The notes: generated from the letters alone by a model not told the origin. Shown: positions 11,605 through 24,815, counted from the first letter of the stretch. The stretch is 64,000 nucleotides of DNA from Eonycteris spelaea (GCA_003508835.1 PUFA01000022.1:2480001-2544000), one strand, 5' to 3'. Numbers and translations: made by a program.

Positions 11605-12440
11605 TTCATAACCTCATTTACGCAACAAATATTTACTGAATAACTAATAAATGTCAGGCACTGTGGTAGATGCTAAAGTTAAATAGTCAATGAAACAGAT
11701 GCTACTCTTACTTACACCAGTACATATCGTCTAATAGGAATTTAGATATTTGAATACATATATGAGAGTATTATACTAAAGGAATAATGTGTCTGGAGGT
11801 TATAACATAATCTGGAAGAATTAATAAAACTTTACTAAGGAAAATAATATTGAAGGCCTTAATGGAAAGTAGGAATTATCTATGTGATTAGAGGGCAAGA
11901 TTGCACACTGGGAATATTAAAAATGAATGCTCAAAGACAAAAAGAAAAAAAAAGTGCAATGCACTATAGAGACTTAAATGAAGATGCAATTCCTTGAGTA
12001 AAGGGTGTTAAGGAAAGAGGAGCAATACAAGGAGAAGTCGGCCAGGTCCCTGAGTTAGGAACATTTTGGAGTGTTGATTTTGTTCTAAGAGAAATGGGAA
12101 AACATTACAGCATTTTACACAGGGCACTTACTTGAGTAGATTTGTTTATTTGAAAGAACACTCTAGCTAGTGTTGAGCACTGACTGAAGAAAAACAGCTC
12201 GAGGCAAGGATGCCCTTTGAAGCCTGACCTGCTGTTCAGAGCATCCCCAGTGTTAGCAGTGACTAACAAAACCAGGTTTGCAGGAAAGGGGGTGAAGGCT
12301 GAAACAAGTAAACAGATCTGAAAGAGACTTCGAATGCATAACTTTGAGGAATTCATGGTAGACTGTGTATGGACCGACTGGAGAAAGAAAATCCACGGAA
12401 GTCCCTAACATTTCCAGGTGGGGCTGCAGGGTTTCGTTTG
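11605..12440 (-). mobile_element. L2 LINE, reverse strand, long copy
   Basis: Read on the + strand it is L2 backwards: 'caacaaatatttactgaata', 'aatgtcaggcactgtggtag', a middle with small deletions, 'gattttgttctaagagaaat' near 12076, 'gggaaaacattacagcattt' near 12095, 'agaacactctagctagtgtt' near 12156, and 'catttccaggtg' near 12409. This is the best-preserved L2 stretch in the window. The 83-codon reverse open frame inside (12105-12356) is chance. Confidence 0.65.
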
Positions 12441-14708
12441 TGTCACATACTACGTGACAGAGAAAGAACTAGCACATTGAGAAAAGAAAAATAATAAGAT
12501 GAAGCTTATGCATATTGACTTTGACCTTCTTGTATGTTATAGATAAAATAGATAAAATATCTAGAACTGAAGCGTGAGCTCCATGCAGAGGACACCGTGA
12601 AGTTCCTGCTCACGGCTGCTAATGGGGCCTAAAAGTGATCGTCTCGCACGGGGATGACAGAGAGTAAAAAGGAAAAGTTTCTTGAAGCCAAATTGTGAAG
12701 GAAATTCAACCTGAAAATGGAATTTTTCAAATGAAATTTTTCTGCGGCCAGTCAGGTGGTATAAATTAATTAAAAAGTCCAGAGGTAAATATAATAATTA
12801 ATGGCACAAATGATAAGTGGCCCACTGATGTTGTAAGATTATCAAGGTTCAGAGAAAGTGATGGGCTGTAGGGACATCGGTGGCAAAAACCTTTCAAGGG
12901 AGTGCTATTAGCTCAAACCAATTTTTCTTATTAAAAATATTCTCACAGGACTAGTAAACTCTTGATCAATATGATTGTAAATATGATAACTCATATTTTT
13001 TAACAAGGCCAATGTTGTGAGTACCAAACAAAACATGATGTGGACCAGATTCTACAATAGGTCATTCCATCCCATGTTAAGAATGGGGAAGAAGCAATAA
13101 AAGTAAAAACAACGTACCGACAGCAGAGACTGGGGCTGTGCGACAAGAAAATGCAGTTTTCACCCACACCCAGGTTGATAAGCTGTGACCTAACAGAGCC
13201 TTGTACTGATATTATTTACAACGTTGCCTTAACAGTCTTCCCATCTTCCTACTGTTTCATCTTCATCATGTAGGATTTATTGACGCTCCCATGTGCATAG
13301 TTGCAGTGTGATCTTCTAAGTTTAATGGATGATACTACTCATCTTTTGCAAAAATATTTATCATTTGGGTTTAACATTTTTTGTACTTCCAACATATTTC
13401 AGGAATGTATTCATCATTGACTCTTTTAACTTTAAGATTTTTCTTACTCCTTGTCTTTCCTTAAATAGCACAGCAATGTATCCATATTGGATGTTTTCTT
13501 GATAAAATTTTTGCAACGCTCCAAGGAGAACAGAATGCGATTGCCAGGATCTGGGGTTGAATGACAGAAGGCATTAATTTTTAAGGCTTTACTGGAGAGA
13601 AGTCAAACACTATATTGACTTGGCTCTAACAAGGGTTTCTCTTATGCACCTGCAAGGCCTTATACTTATCTTGGCAAATACAAAGTATGAACTCCTCTCT
13701 CTTGGGGTTGTGGTGTATCCTGCTCAAGTAAGGAAAGCTTGATAAAACTAACGAGTATTTCCCCCATCATGAATATTGTGACCTAAGTCCCAGACAGCTA
13801 GAATTTTTCAAACATTTCACTTTAAGGTGATTACAATTAAATTATCTTAAAATAAATCATATGAAATATATAGTTGCTTTAACTACACTTTAACATACAC
13901 CACTTTCTTTCATCTATATTTTGCTTCATCCTAAGGTTTCAGAAAGAAACTTGGGAAAACCAATGTCATGTATTTTTGGTGAAATGTCAAAGTTGGATTT
14001 AATTTCTGAAAAATCATATTTTCCTAGGAATTCTATCAATGTATTGGATCCTCAATTTTCATGTTTTCTCATGACTTAATTCCAAATTACATGTCACCTT
14101 AATTTTTATTTTTCCTATAACATTTGATAAAGTTATGATATGTCAAGACAAATTATGGGAATGCTTCATATTTTTGATTTCTACCATTTTTTATTTGTCA
14201 CTGAAATAAATCTGAGTACTTGAATAAAGTTTCTTTTAAACTATGATATCCAAGTAAAGTACTTAGCTTTGTGCAATTTTTTTACTATATACATCTAAAT
14301 TAAATCTTAACTAGCGGGTAATCAGCTACATTCAACCTAAACCAGCTGAGTAGCCTATTCCTTTACACTTAGACATATAAAATTCATAATTTGTTTTTAA
14401 CTATAGCAAAATTAATGTTTACTATGCTATGGATACTTTAGTCTCCTATAAATGAAAAAAGCTGGAAGATGTTGACACCCAAAATGGCAAGAATAAAACC
14501 AAAACAACAAAAAAGAATAAAATCAAAAGCTCAGGGAAAGAAAGAGTGTAAAAGACCACACAAGTAATTTAATTCTTCCTTCCTAAGGGTCTGTTACATG
14601 GTTACCACAAACACATTTATCCTTAGGCACTCTGTATCCAAGTGACTCTTCCTTGACTCTTATTTATTTCTTACGAAATTTTTGTTTCTCATCACATTTT
14701 CTTTGTTA
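12441..14708. other. Unassigned stretch
   Basis: No gene and no repeat named with confidence. Scattered CpGs near 12590-12650 stand out slightly. The rest is ordinary AT-rich DNA. Confidence 0.55.
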
Positions 14709-14965
14709 ATCACTTTATTGAGGTGTAAGTGACATACAAAAAGCTGTACATAATTAATATGTATAACTTAATGAGTTTGAAGATAGATATACACCTGTGA
14801 AACTATCCCCACAACCTATGCCAGAAACATATCCATCCCCACCAAAAGTTCTCTCCCTCTTTTTATTTATTACATCTGTGTGTGTCTCTGTGTGTCTGTG
14901 TCTGTGTGTGTGAGATAAGAACTCTTAAGATCTACCCCCTTAGCAAATCAGAGTTAGTCAAAATG
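14709..14965 (-). mobile_element. L1 3' end, reverse strand (non-inverted part)
   Basis: Begins 'ctttattgaggtgtaagtga' (14711) and passes 'tacacctgtgaaactatccc' (near 14790), 'ccaccaaaagttctctccct', a TG microsatellite and 'aactcttaagatctaccccc' (14920). This is the order of an L1M 3' untranslated region read backwards. It joins an oppositely oriented piece of the same family at about 14966. Confidence 0.7.
14875..14912. repeat. Imperfect (TG)n microsatellite
   Basis: TG units broken by TC. It sits inside the L1 3' region, where such tracts are common in this family. Confidence 0.85.
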
Positions 14966-15095
14966 TAGAAAATCTGAGTTATACAAGATGGATACGCCCA
15001 AGAGATCCACTGTGCAGCAACGTGTCTATAGTGAACGAGGCTGCATTATGTGTGCTCGTTGTATGTTCTAATCTTTAATTTGCATGTGTTAGAAA
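14966..15095 (+). mobile_element. L1 3' region segment, inverted relative to 14709-14965
   Basis: 'gttatacaagatggata', 'agagatccactgtgcagcaa', 'gtgtctatagtgaacgag' and then 'aatttgcatgtgttag' follow an L1 3' region in forward sense. It corresponds to the portion that lies just upstream of the neighbouring reversed part. The arrangement is the usual 5'-inversion outcome of target-primed L1 insertion (twin priming). Confidence 0.5.
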
Positions 15096-15299
15096 AAATG
15101 TAGAAAAGAAATAGAAGCAAAGGAGAGTTAACATTTTCTGAGTTTCTCTATCTGCCATTAACTATGACAGGCAGCTCAAGAGCATCCTTTTCCGTACTCA
15201 TACCAAGCCGGCTACCTCAGTGTACCACGTGTTCTTCTGCTCCATTCCCCATGTGTAATCTATCACTAGGCCCTAAATACCTTTACCTTTTATGTGCCT

Positions 15300-15905
15300 T
15301 ATAACTCTCTCAGTCATCCAACCACGTCTGTCCATCCTGCCAAGTCTAGGCTACTCTCATTTTTCACTAACAAATTTCTAATTACTCCCTTTATATAGAC
15401 TCCTATCTCATTCTAATAGCTGTTTTATTAAAATGATATCAAAAATGCATGTGCTCATTATAAAATGTCAACAGCTTAAAATCCTCCAGTGACTCTTATG
15501 CCAGCCTGTATGATTTGCTCCTATCTGACCTTCCGAATTCGCTAATGCAGTGACCAGAATTATTCAGCCCCTCAAACGCTCCAAACTCGCTTGGCCTGCG
15601 GGGCATCTGCCCGTGCCTTTCCGTATGCATGGCGTGCTCTTTGCCTCACCATCCAGAATGCCACCGACACATTCGACTTGCCCTTTGGTCTTTCTAAGAT
15701 GACGAGCTTTGCAGTAGACTTTAATAAGTCTTCCAGCCTATACTTTGAAGGAATTCAATACTTCTTTCTGACAATTAATTAAATGTATATTTAATTACTT
15801 TATGTGTGTGTTTCCACTTATACACTGTAAAACTTCCGTACCCCTACTGTTAACAGTGTTTGGCATATCTCAGAGAGTTAACAAATATTTGAAAATGAAT
15901 AAGTG
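15300..15905 (+). mobile_element. L2 LINE 3' half, forward strand
   Basis: Shows 'aaatcctccagtgactctta' (15479), 'tccaaactcgcttggcctgc' (15581), 'gcgtgctctttgcctcacc' (near 15632), and ends with 'gtttggcatatctcagagag' and 'aaatatttgaaaatgaataa' (15883). This is the order of L2. The 63-codon frame at 15591-15782 is L2 debris. Matching may extend left to about 15180. Confidence 0.65.
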
Positions 15906-16624
15906 GACTAAAAATATCCATACTTCAATCATTCAATTCATATTTGGGATGTGAGATTCCTAAATGCCTCTCTCTACATGACTCCTAAGGTAGCTAGGAT
16001 TGAAAGCAAAGCACAGAAGTGTGTCTGAGCTACACTAGTGCTCATGTGTTCTTCCTTCACGAAACCCACTGCACTGATGACGGTTTACAACATGAACAAT
16101 GAGTTCATGTTGAGAACTTTTTTGTCATATTATTATTTGGTTGCATCCAAATTGTTAATTAAATAAATCAAATCTAATCTCTCTTTTTTTTTAATTTTTA
16201 AAACAATCGAGCAATTTGAGTGGAACAAATAGGCTTTTTTAATTTCAAAGGAAAGGTCAACATTTAGATTAGCTGTTACTGGATTAGTTTTTTTATTAAG
16301 CCATATTTTCTTTTCTTCCTACTCACAGGTCAAAATGTATATTTTGGAGTATTGGGGGATATTTCAAAGATAAATTCTCAAGGTGTCGATGAATATCTTA
16401 AAATTTTAAATTACAATAAGAGAATAGCTTGGCTCAATTCACTAGCAAAACACCATAACTGAATTTAAAACATTTTTGTTCATCCATTTATTACTTGTTC
16501 TTTAATTTATTCTGTGTCAATGAAGTCCCCTCTGATGCCCGTTTTCCTGCCATCATTTAGCTTCCAAGGACCATGAGATGCAGCAGAATAAACCTCCCGG
16601 TCTGTCTGCCATTGGTGTGTTACA
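15906..16624. other. Unassigned stretch
   Basis: No gene or repeat recognised; AT-rich. Confidence 0.55.
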
Positions 16625-16735
16625 GAAGCCGTGCTGTATTGTAGTTAACAGCATGGCCTCTGGAGTCTGCCTACCTGGGTCTGAATGCCAGCCCTGTCAC
16701 TTACTAGCTATACATTAAAACAAATATGGAGCAGT
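16625..16735 (-). mobile_element. MIR SINE 5' part, reverse strand
   Basis: 'gtagttaacagcatggcctc', 'tggagtctgcctacctgggt', 'ctgaatgccagccctgtcac' and 'ttactagcta' are the reversed tRNA-related head and upper core of MIR. The + strand copy stops soon after the core. Confidence 0.7.
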
Positions 16736-16876
16736 TGATTTGATGCCTGTAGGTTCAGAGTGAGAATATCCTGTGATCTGATGTCACCATAACAATGTGA
16801 AGCCTGCCACTTACAATATCATTATAACAATCTCAGGCTCATGTCCTTCATACATTTCCTTAAACATAGACAAAAG

Positions 16877-16915
<39 letters not shown>

Positions 16916-16916
16916 A
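16877..16916. repeat. (CA)n microsatellite
   Basis: About 16 uninterrupted CA units flanked by GCACG and CGTGCAC, so the purine-pyrimidine alternation extends past the CA run. Confidence 0.95.
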
Positions 16917-19900
16917 CCCGCTATGACAATATGTTGATTGAGTTATTCTGAGCAATTTTTATCAGTGTTTATAATTTTCCCTTAATGTAGGATAATATTA
17001 CTTACTTTTGAAACTTAGATTTCAATTAGCAGGGAGTAAGTTTATGATTTCAGTGTGTATACGCACTACTTTTTTTTGTAAATTTATAGATACCTAATAT
17101 ATGTTAACAGATTACCTTGGATTGCAATAGCAATAATTACCTTACTGGATTAATACCATGAATACACTTATATCTATCTTCATTTCATTTTTATAATGTT
17201 ATTGATATTAAATTACTATTTCATCTTAATTATATTTCATAGGCAACTAAAGAAAAAATAAATGATTTTTTCTTATTTAAGCAACAATAAACTATTTGGA
17301 AGCTACATAGTTAATATGTAAAAGATCCAAATTATTTGTAGGCAAAATATAATTTCATTACATATTTTCCTATAAAATAGCTAGCATGGCATAGTTAAAA
17401 ATTACATATGATAGTCTGGGGCTTCGACAGATTTTTCTTGATATAAGCCCTCATGTAGAAAATTCAGAAAGTATTCTTGGCTATTACATGCTCTCCTCTT
17501 GTACATCCTATAGAACACACAGAGCACACAATATTGCTAATGCTGTGATGACAGTCAAGCCTGAGAGGTGGGCTTGGCCCGTGCACCAGTCAAGGTCATT
17601 CTAAGCACAGTTTGGAGAGGCATTCAATACAGGTTTATACTGGCTCTGGCTGAATATGAGTCAGAAATTAGTAGAGTCAAGAGGGTAAAGCCCATGTCAT
17701 AGTTAGTCATGAGGTCTTTGGTTTTCTTATTAAAGAAAAGTGACTCAAATAACATGAAAGCTGAAGAAGGAACAAAGGCCTTTATCCTGAGGGTTGCATC
17801 GCCATCCAGTGGCTCTCCCGTTTCTCCCACAGTGCGCTTATTACAGGGCTTCTAGAGGTCGTAACTCAAAAATACTTAGATTCTAATGGTCTTGAAGTCA
17901 AGGAAAACCTTTTAAAATTTAGTAGTACAATTGGCTCTCTACGAAACAATAAGATTCTTCAAAACTGAAGAGTTGAGAGGCTAAACGTTCCTGCAGTTGG
18001 GAATGTTACAGACGATTTATTGCAACCACGTCTATCTCCCTGTACCTTTCACCTTCCTGTCCTTATGCTGTTCTCCTTATTGGCTCCAAAAAATAAAATA
18101 AATCCACATAACAGGGCTTTCAATATTTTAAGGCACTCGTTGGTACTCTACCATGCCTAGTTAAGTGAGGGCAATACATACGCTCCCATTCCCAAAGAGC
18201 TCTTGATTTCTCGTATAAAAGGCACAGCCCATACTTGGTAACTAAGCGTCTGGCAGGGAGGTGGCAGTTTCCACCGTCTCTATCACAGTGTTCCAGCACT
18301 GTGGTCGTCACTCTTTCCTCAGTCAGGCACGAGCTGAGGCTGAGCTGCTGGAATGACAGTGAGGCTTCCCAAGTCACATAACTCCAGACCAATACATCCT
18401 GTATGATAAATGATCAGCTGCCGACCTGAGTCACTTTAAACTAATTTTCTTAATGCCTTCTCTCCGGTATGGCTAAGAATCATGTGTCAAACCCCCCCTC
18501 GCCTTCTCAGAGTCTGGCACACTCTGTGGAAAATCTGGATATTTCGCAATGAAAGTCTGGTGAAATGACTCTCCACCCAAACCAAATAGTGGCAGTGCTA
18601 CCAGAAGGGTTTACAGTTCTTTCTGGAGATGCATGATTAGGGGGATAAGTCCTCAAATCCTTTGCACTGTTGTGGGAAAGTCAACCACACCCAACTAAAA
18701 TGCAACAGACTCCTCTCCTCTTGTGCCTAATTCTACTTGGAGTTAATTGGAATAACAAACTTTCCCAAGCTGATTAGTATCATTAATGAGCCATCAACCC
18801 ATTCCCTAGAAGTCCTCTATTTTTCTTTAAGTAGGCTACATAACTTCATTTCCAAGGACCCAGAAACATTCTCCAGGGGCTGCTGTGAGACACCTGGGAT
18901 ATTATTCAAACTAGTCCCTATTCTAACATTCATGGATTACCGACCTATTCTTTCCACAGATACTAAAGTAAAATTAAAGATTACAAAATACTCATTGCAA
19001 ATCATAAAACACTGCATTTTCCTTCAATATTCCTTGGTCAGCAAAAGACAATACAGCATGTTATCATGAAGGTACTAGCTTCCTACTTTCATGCAGATAA
19101 TGTTAAAAAATCACATTTCCATAGCCATGAGTCTTCTGTGTGTTTCTTGGTTAAAAATGATAGATAGGTTCAGTTTCAATTAAATCAAATTTGTGAAGTC
19201 AATATTTCCAATCAGATCCTATGCCGAGATGAGAATGCAACACGTCAAGATCACGTGGTCTCAGTGTGAGAGTATTACTGTGGCCAGGTTTTGTGCCTCT
19301 GCTTATCCTCCTCCGGGACTGACTGAATGTACATGTTTGGTATTTAGAAATTGTGGACACTTTTTCTAAAACCTTAAATGAATACATTTTGTGATATGAA
19401 AACATTTTATACTACAAAATCAAAATTGTCCAGCGCCATCTGAATTGTTCAGAACTTCCAATATGCTCACAATCTTTATATGCTCATATGAATAGATGTT
19501 TTCAATGATATAGTAACCTTCATGGAATATTGATCATTCTTTCTTCAAATAGTGTTGAATAATTTAAATTATATAATGCACTTAGTAAAGTGGCTTGCAT
19601 ATAATAAACATTACTTGTTTGTTACGATCATTGCTAAATAATTATAAGAATATAAATTAAACATAAAGTAATCTTCTCATGCTACTAAATTCCATTATAG
19701 CATTTATCATGAAATCAATGTATTACACTTCAATTCTATAAAAATAAATTGGCTTTGAATTGATGTGTACTCAGCCATTTTTTAAGTCAGTGCACTATAT
19801 ACATAGTGGATATATCTAATTATGTTTACATTATAATATATGAGAATAGAAACACCTTTGGGTAGAAAGACTCTAACTGATGAAACATAATATCCTCTCA

Positions 19901-19985
19901 ACATAAATTGATGTAATGAAAATATATTCATTTTGAAAGTAAAATTATGTTTTTAAACTACCCTAAACACATGCATGCAAGCACC
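16917..19985. other. Unassigned 3-kb stretch
   Basis: No gene or named repeat. Small items seen: GTATAAAAGGC at 18213-18223 (TATA-box-like, isolated) and CGCCATCCAGTGGC at 17800-17813 (close to a reversed CTCF core). A 90-codon reverse frame (18120-18392) and a 110-codon forward frame (18737-19069) have no recognisable domain. Confidence 0.5.
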
Positions 19986-20170
19986 CATGCATGCACAAAC
20001 ATACTACATTGTAAGCATCTTCCTTTTTTTTTACATTGCATTGTGAATATCTTCCGTTAGCCATAAATCTCCTTTAGTGACATTATTATGTTCTTTGAAA
20101 ATTGCTATAATTAAACTCTTCTCTTTAGATATTTAATTTATATCTATCTTTTTTACATGAACAATGTTGC
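19986..20170 (-). mobile_element. Possible old LINE fragment
   Basis: 'cattgtgaatatcttccgtt', 'ttctttgaaaattgctataa' and 'catgaacaatgttgcaactt' resemble, in order, the reversed LINE fragment class also seen near 43530-43760. Diverged. Confidence 0.3.
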
Positions 20171-21001
20171 AACTTCAGTTACAGAGATATCATAATTAGA
20201 GGTCTCCCTAACTCCCTACATAGCTTTGCTCTGGACTGATAGAATATTTAGCTATGGTTGGTTTATTTCACTGTCAAGTCATCATCCTACTTATCAGGCT
20301 GAATCATTCTGCTCATATAGTAGCTAAAATTCTAACAATGACACTCAGAAATGCACCCTCTTACATTAAATATAAAGAATAGCAAGACAAATCTTGGCGC
20401 AAAACTTGCTGGCTCTAAAGACTCCTCCCAGGGTTTTGCTGGTATAAAGATGGCATTAAATATAATCTATATTCTTCTCCAACTCACTGGCATAGTCCGT
20501 GAATTCCAACTAACATAAATAAGTGATTGGACACATGGATTACCGTCATCTTCTTTCTAGCAACACGGTCTTCCCCCGAACACCAATCCACACATTTTGG
20601 AGAAAGTGCTATCCTTCATTTTAACCACCATTATACAGTGAGAGCCATTGTTTGCCACAGGTCTAGGGAGGCCTACATAATCCATCCTGCCATAGGATTA
20701 TCTGTGCTAAAGCTAGATAAAGGGAACAGGTCTCTCTGCAGTACAGAGACGTTGAGGTATGAGGCAGGAGGAAGCTTGCTATCTGGAAGGCTATTATTTT
20801 CAACCATCTGGACAGAAGTCAAAGAAAATGATGCCAGAATGCAGAAGAAAGCAGGAAAGGGAGATTGTGAGTCCCAAACAATGGCCCTGATCCTGTAAGG
20901 AATGATCCCGTCTCAACATGGTGCTTTTCTCCAAGGCATACGGACCGAAAACAACAACCCCTTTTGAGTTGTTCAAGACCTTCAATTATACAGACATTAC
21001 C
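20171..21001. other. Unassigned stretch before a long A run
   Basis: Contains a 123-codon forward open frame (20527-20898), the longest + frame in the window. It shows no signal peptide, domain, repeat or motif that I recognise, and the region ends at a 28-A run. A retroposed sequence is possible but I cannot name a parent gene. Confidence 0.4.

Positions 21002-21029
<28 letters not shown>
21002..21029 (+). repeat. (A)28 homopolymer
   Basis: Longest A run in the window, bounded by C at 21001 and G at 21030. It could be a retroposition tail on the + strand; no matching target-site duplication was obvious. Confidence 0.95.
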
Positions 21030-21032
<3 letters not shown>

Positions 21033-24000
21033 TGAGAACTGCAGAAATCTCCATCAGTGTCTCGGAGAGCGTTTCTCTTCACTTGATCTGAGGACAGCCT
21101 CTATGTTGCACTGGTTGGAGAGCAGCTTGTTTCTAAATGCTGTGACAGATTTTCACTCTCTAACCTGTGAGTGCTGGGGCCATATGCTGCTTCTCTGCAG
21201 TCATATGGGAAACCAGCTGGGCCGCCTAAAGATTTATGGTCAATTATCTATGCTCCGAAGCCATAAACTCATTGAACAATAGTTCTTTCTGAGTTGCTAT
21301 GTGAGGGAAATGCCACCTATTGTAAAGTTCCTTTGTCAACAGGAGAAGTTATTAACTCAGATTACAAAAGTCTATACTTCAAATGGGCCCTTTAGCTGAT
21401 AGTAAAATTTATAAGTGTTTTAAAAGAAGTTTTAGTTTTCTAATAATAAATATATCCACACACAAACATACAGACAGAACACACACTCACACCCACATAC
21501 ACAAACACTATTAAACTTTCTGGTATGATTCAAGTAAACACTGCCTTAGCACTTATGTATGAAAATCATGATTTTAAATTATTTTTCTCATATATTTCAT
21601 GATGATTTTGTTCTAAGTGGGACAAGCTTACAAAATATTTCATGAATCTAATTCTCATTTATGAATCTTGCTTATTATCCAATCATCTATTGCCCTAAAA
21701 ACGTGGCTAACTGCTTTGGGAAAAACATTGCATTTTTTCAGGTTCTCTTTAGTGTAAAGATTACTCGGTTTATAGGTAATATTTTCACATATTTACGGTG
21801 CCTACTGGCATTTACACATGTTTATATCCAGCTTGTTTCAGGAGGAATTTGAGAAAGAATCTCTATAAACTACTTTTACTAGTTTGAGTAAAAGTCTTAT
21901 TTATTAGTACTTCATTTTCAATATTGGTATTCTAGAAGAGGGTTGTCCCTTTATAAGATTATGGAATATAGTTACTTCAAACTCCTTGCTCAGAGGAATA
22001 TGCATAGAATGATGAACAGATTTAAAATGAGACTGAGATGGAATTAGATATGGAGCCATTAATTTTCCAATCTATTTCTTTAGGATGAAAATCTGGGATT
22101 AAAAATAAACACTCTTTATCTGTAATATTGCATCAAATGTCACATTTGAATTATTTACAGTCAAAGGTTTTATATATTAAATTCTGTATAAACTATATTC
22201 AAGTGTTTAATATTTTAGAAATTTGACAGACAGTAATTTAAGTTTATTGACAAGCTAATGTACTACAAAATCCCCAGCTGACTGCATTTATATTGTACAT
22301 GCAGTGTTGTTTGCTTTATTTTTACAATAAGTCTCTACCAGAATCCTTAATTACGATAAATTGTAAAAGCTCAAATGAATTACAAAATAAAATAGATGGC
22401 ATTTTTTGTAATAAAATCTCAATCAATAATTACTTAAGCCTGGCTAACGTCAATGAAAGAGAAATCAGATTAACATTCCCACACTCTTTATTTGGTTTAC
22501 ATATACATGTCTCAATACTACTACAGAGAAAATGAGTATCTATTTTATAAGTATTTTAAAAATTTGTTGACTGTCAAAATAAGAATCAATAAACTTTAAA
22601 TCTCATTTCATTTTTTAACTAATGAGTTTTTGATATTATAATGCCAATGAATAATTAGCTCAAAAATTATAATTTATTTGTATTTACACTGATATATAAC
22701 TTTTTCTAGATCATCATTAATATCTAAAAATCATTCAAATACAGCCAATACAATTAGTATTTTTCACTAAATGTTTATAAAATTATTAACTTCAATATAA
22801 TAATAGCAATTTGTTTTCTACAAGTGGTAAAAATAATGAGAAGAAAAAATTTAAAATATGCACTCGGTTATTAAATGTTATTACTAATATTAATATAGCA
22901 TCAACGTTTATAAATGATATTAGAAAATTTATTGAGGTTTTTCTATAGGTGATTACTTAATATTCTTTAAAAATTTTCAGGATCTTTCATCTTTACATAA
23001 GATAAACATTAGTTTCTAAAAATTTACATTAGACATGGGTTTGACTCAGAACAAAATTTAACGAAATTGCAGAGGTTCCTCCAGTGCTGTATGATGTACT
23101 TGCTCTTTTGTTGTTATACTGGGGGGGGATTATTAAGTCAAGAAAAGAAGAAAAATGTGAATGGGTGATTTCCAAAAAAATTATTGATAGAACTATTCAT
23201 CTGTAAGGACATGTATGCCTTCTATCAAGTCCCTGAGCTTCCCTAAATACGTCTGTTTTTACCAAAGAACTCATCTATAGAAAGTCTATACTATGTGGAG
23301 CCATAACAGTAGAACTCTTCTCTCAGAAATCATATGGTCAGTATGACAAAATAAATTTAGTGAGTAAATTTATTTTACTTACTAAAATAAGTTGTCCTGT
23401 AGACAAAATTTATCATAATGTACCTATGTGCACACACATATCAAATAATATCAAATGCATGTGGGAATCAGGAATGTTACAGTCTGTGAAATATTTTGAA
23501 ACGTTTGCCTTATGAAATAAGTCATTAAGTATTTACAACTTTTAATAAGAATATATAATTCTGTTTGTTTCTAGATTTTCAGAATACTAGAAGTATTTTA
23601 TGTATGTCTGTAAGCTTTAACATGGAAAAGCTTTAGTGTTTATTCTAATTGCTATGTAGTCATTTGCCTTTATCGCCATACTGCTCAATCAAGAAAACAA
23701 GTTTAAAAATTAATTGAGACTCTGGGACATACAATGTTATAAAAACGATGCCTAAAATTATGATGATTAAGGATGTATGTTTTGAAAACTCCAAAATATA
23801 ATTAGGGGAGATGAAAATTATATCTGAGGCTCATATCTTTTTGCACCCATCAGTAAAATCAGACATAATGAGCTCCCTGAAGTCATTAAAAAATATGAGA
23901 GGTGATTTAATTGTTTTGGGGCTCTCAACCTGATGCTTATCCAGAACTACAGCTCGGACAAAGCACATTTATCATGTACCACAGCAAGTGAACCTATAAG

Positions 24001-24574
24001 TCTGCGGAGCAAAATGATATAAATCACCAAGCAGTAAATAGTCACTAGGCCTCTGGACTTTTAGAATTCCCACTTCTTCAATGAAGCAATATGGACTCTA
24101 TAAGAATGGTAGAAGAAAAACTTAATGATCTAAAATAGAGATGACAAACTGGTGGATTAAGTCATTGGACTTGTGGGGTTTAAAAAATTCTCATTTCTTT
24201 ATGAAGAAATTCTTTTCATAATTGAAAAATATATAAGGATGAACTATCAAAGAGGTTGCACACCCGTGGCTGAGGGATTTAGCTGGAGAATGAGCTGTAT
24301 TTGCACTGAGTTCAGTAGGTAGGCAGTGTTGATTTTAAATTTAAATTCATTGTTTGCATGTAAAATTCTTTAGTGAGTTTTTTCCTATAAAACTCCACTT
24401 AAAATTTTATGCTAAAACATAGAGAATCTGATAGCATGGTCATTAAGACATTGTAATAATCCATTAAATCTGTGAGTTAGCTGTATCTTAGGGTGCCAGT
24501 TATATCTTTTATCATGATTTGGACCTCTCCTACTCTGAGTCAGAAAGATTAGATTTCACATGGCACTAACTGCC
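21030..24574. other. Unassigned 3.5-kb AT-rich stretch
   Basis: No gene or repeat named. A loose (CA)-rich patch lies at 21455-21508. 22200-23000 is extremely AT-rich. A 13-bp near-perfect inverted repeat lies at 23356-23386. Two diverged 51-base look-alikes lie 120 bases apart at 24039 and 24159. Confidence 0.5.
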
Positions 24575-24800
24575 TGCAAGCCTTCCTGACCATCCACCTA
24601 CTCAGTTTAATCTCTACTCTGTTTCTTTGCACTATATTCATGGCAGTTATCCCTACTGAAATTTCTTCTTTGTTTACTTGTTCATGATCAGTCAATTTTT
24701 TCTGGAACATAAATGTCTAACTGAAGGAATGTTGACTGTCTAATTGCTTAGCATGTTCCCCAAGACCTAGAATAGAGCCTGGTGTACAAAGACAGAGATT
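24575..24800 (+). mobile_element. L2 LINE 3' end, forward strand
   Basis: 'gcaagccttcctgaccatcc' (24576), 'catggcagttatccctactg' (24639), 'tttgtttacttgttcatgat', then 'cctagaatagagcctggtgt' (near 24766) follow the L2 3' order. It is truncated just before the A-rich tract. Confidence 0.55.
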
Positions 24801-24815
24801 GGCAGAATACACTTA

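Noticed and set aside
15591..15782. 63-codon forward open frame as a small gene
   Set aside because: It lies wholly inside an L2 fragment.
18213..18223. TATA-box-like GTATAAAAGGC
   Set aside because: Isolated, in AT-rich DNA, with no CpG cluster, initiator or open frame downstream.
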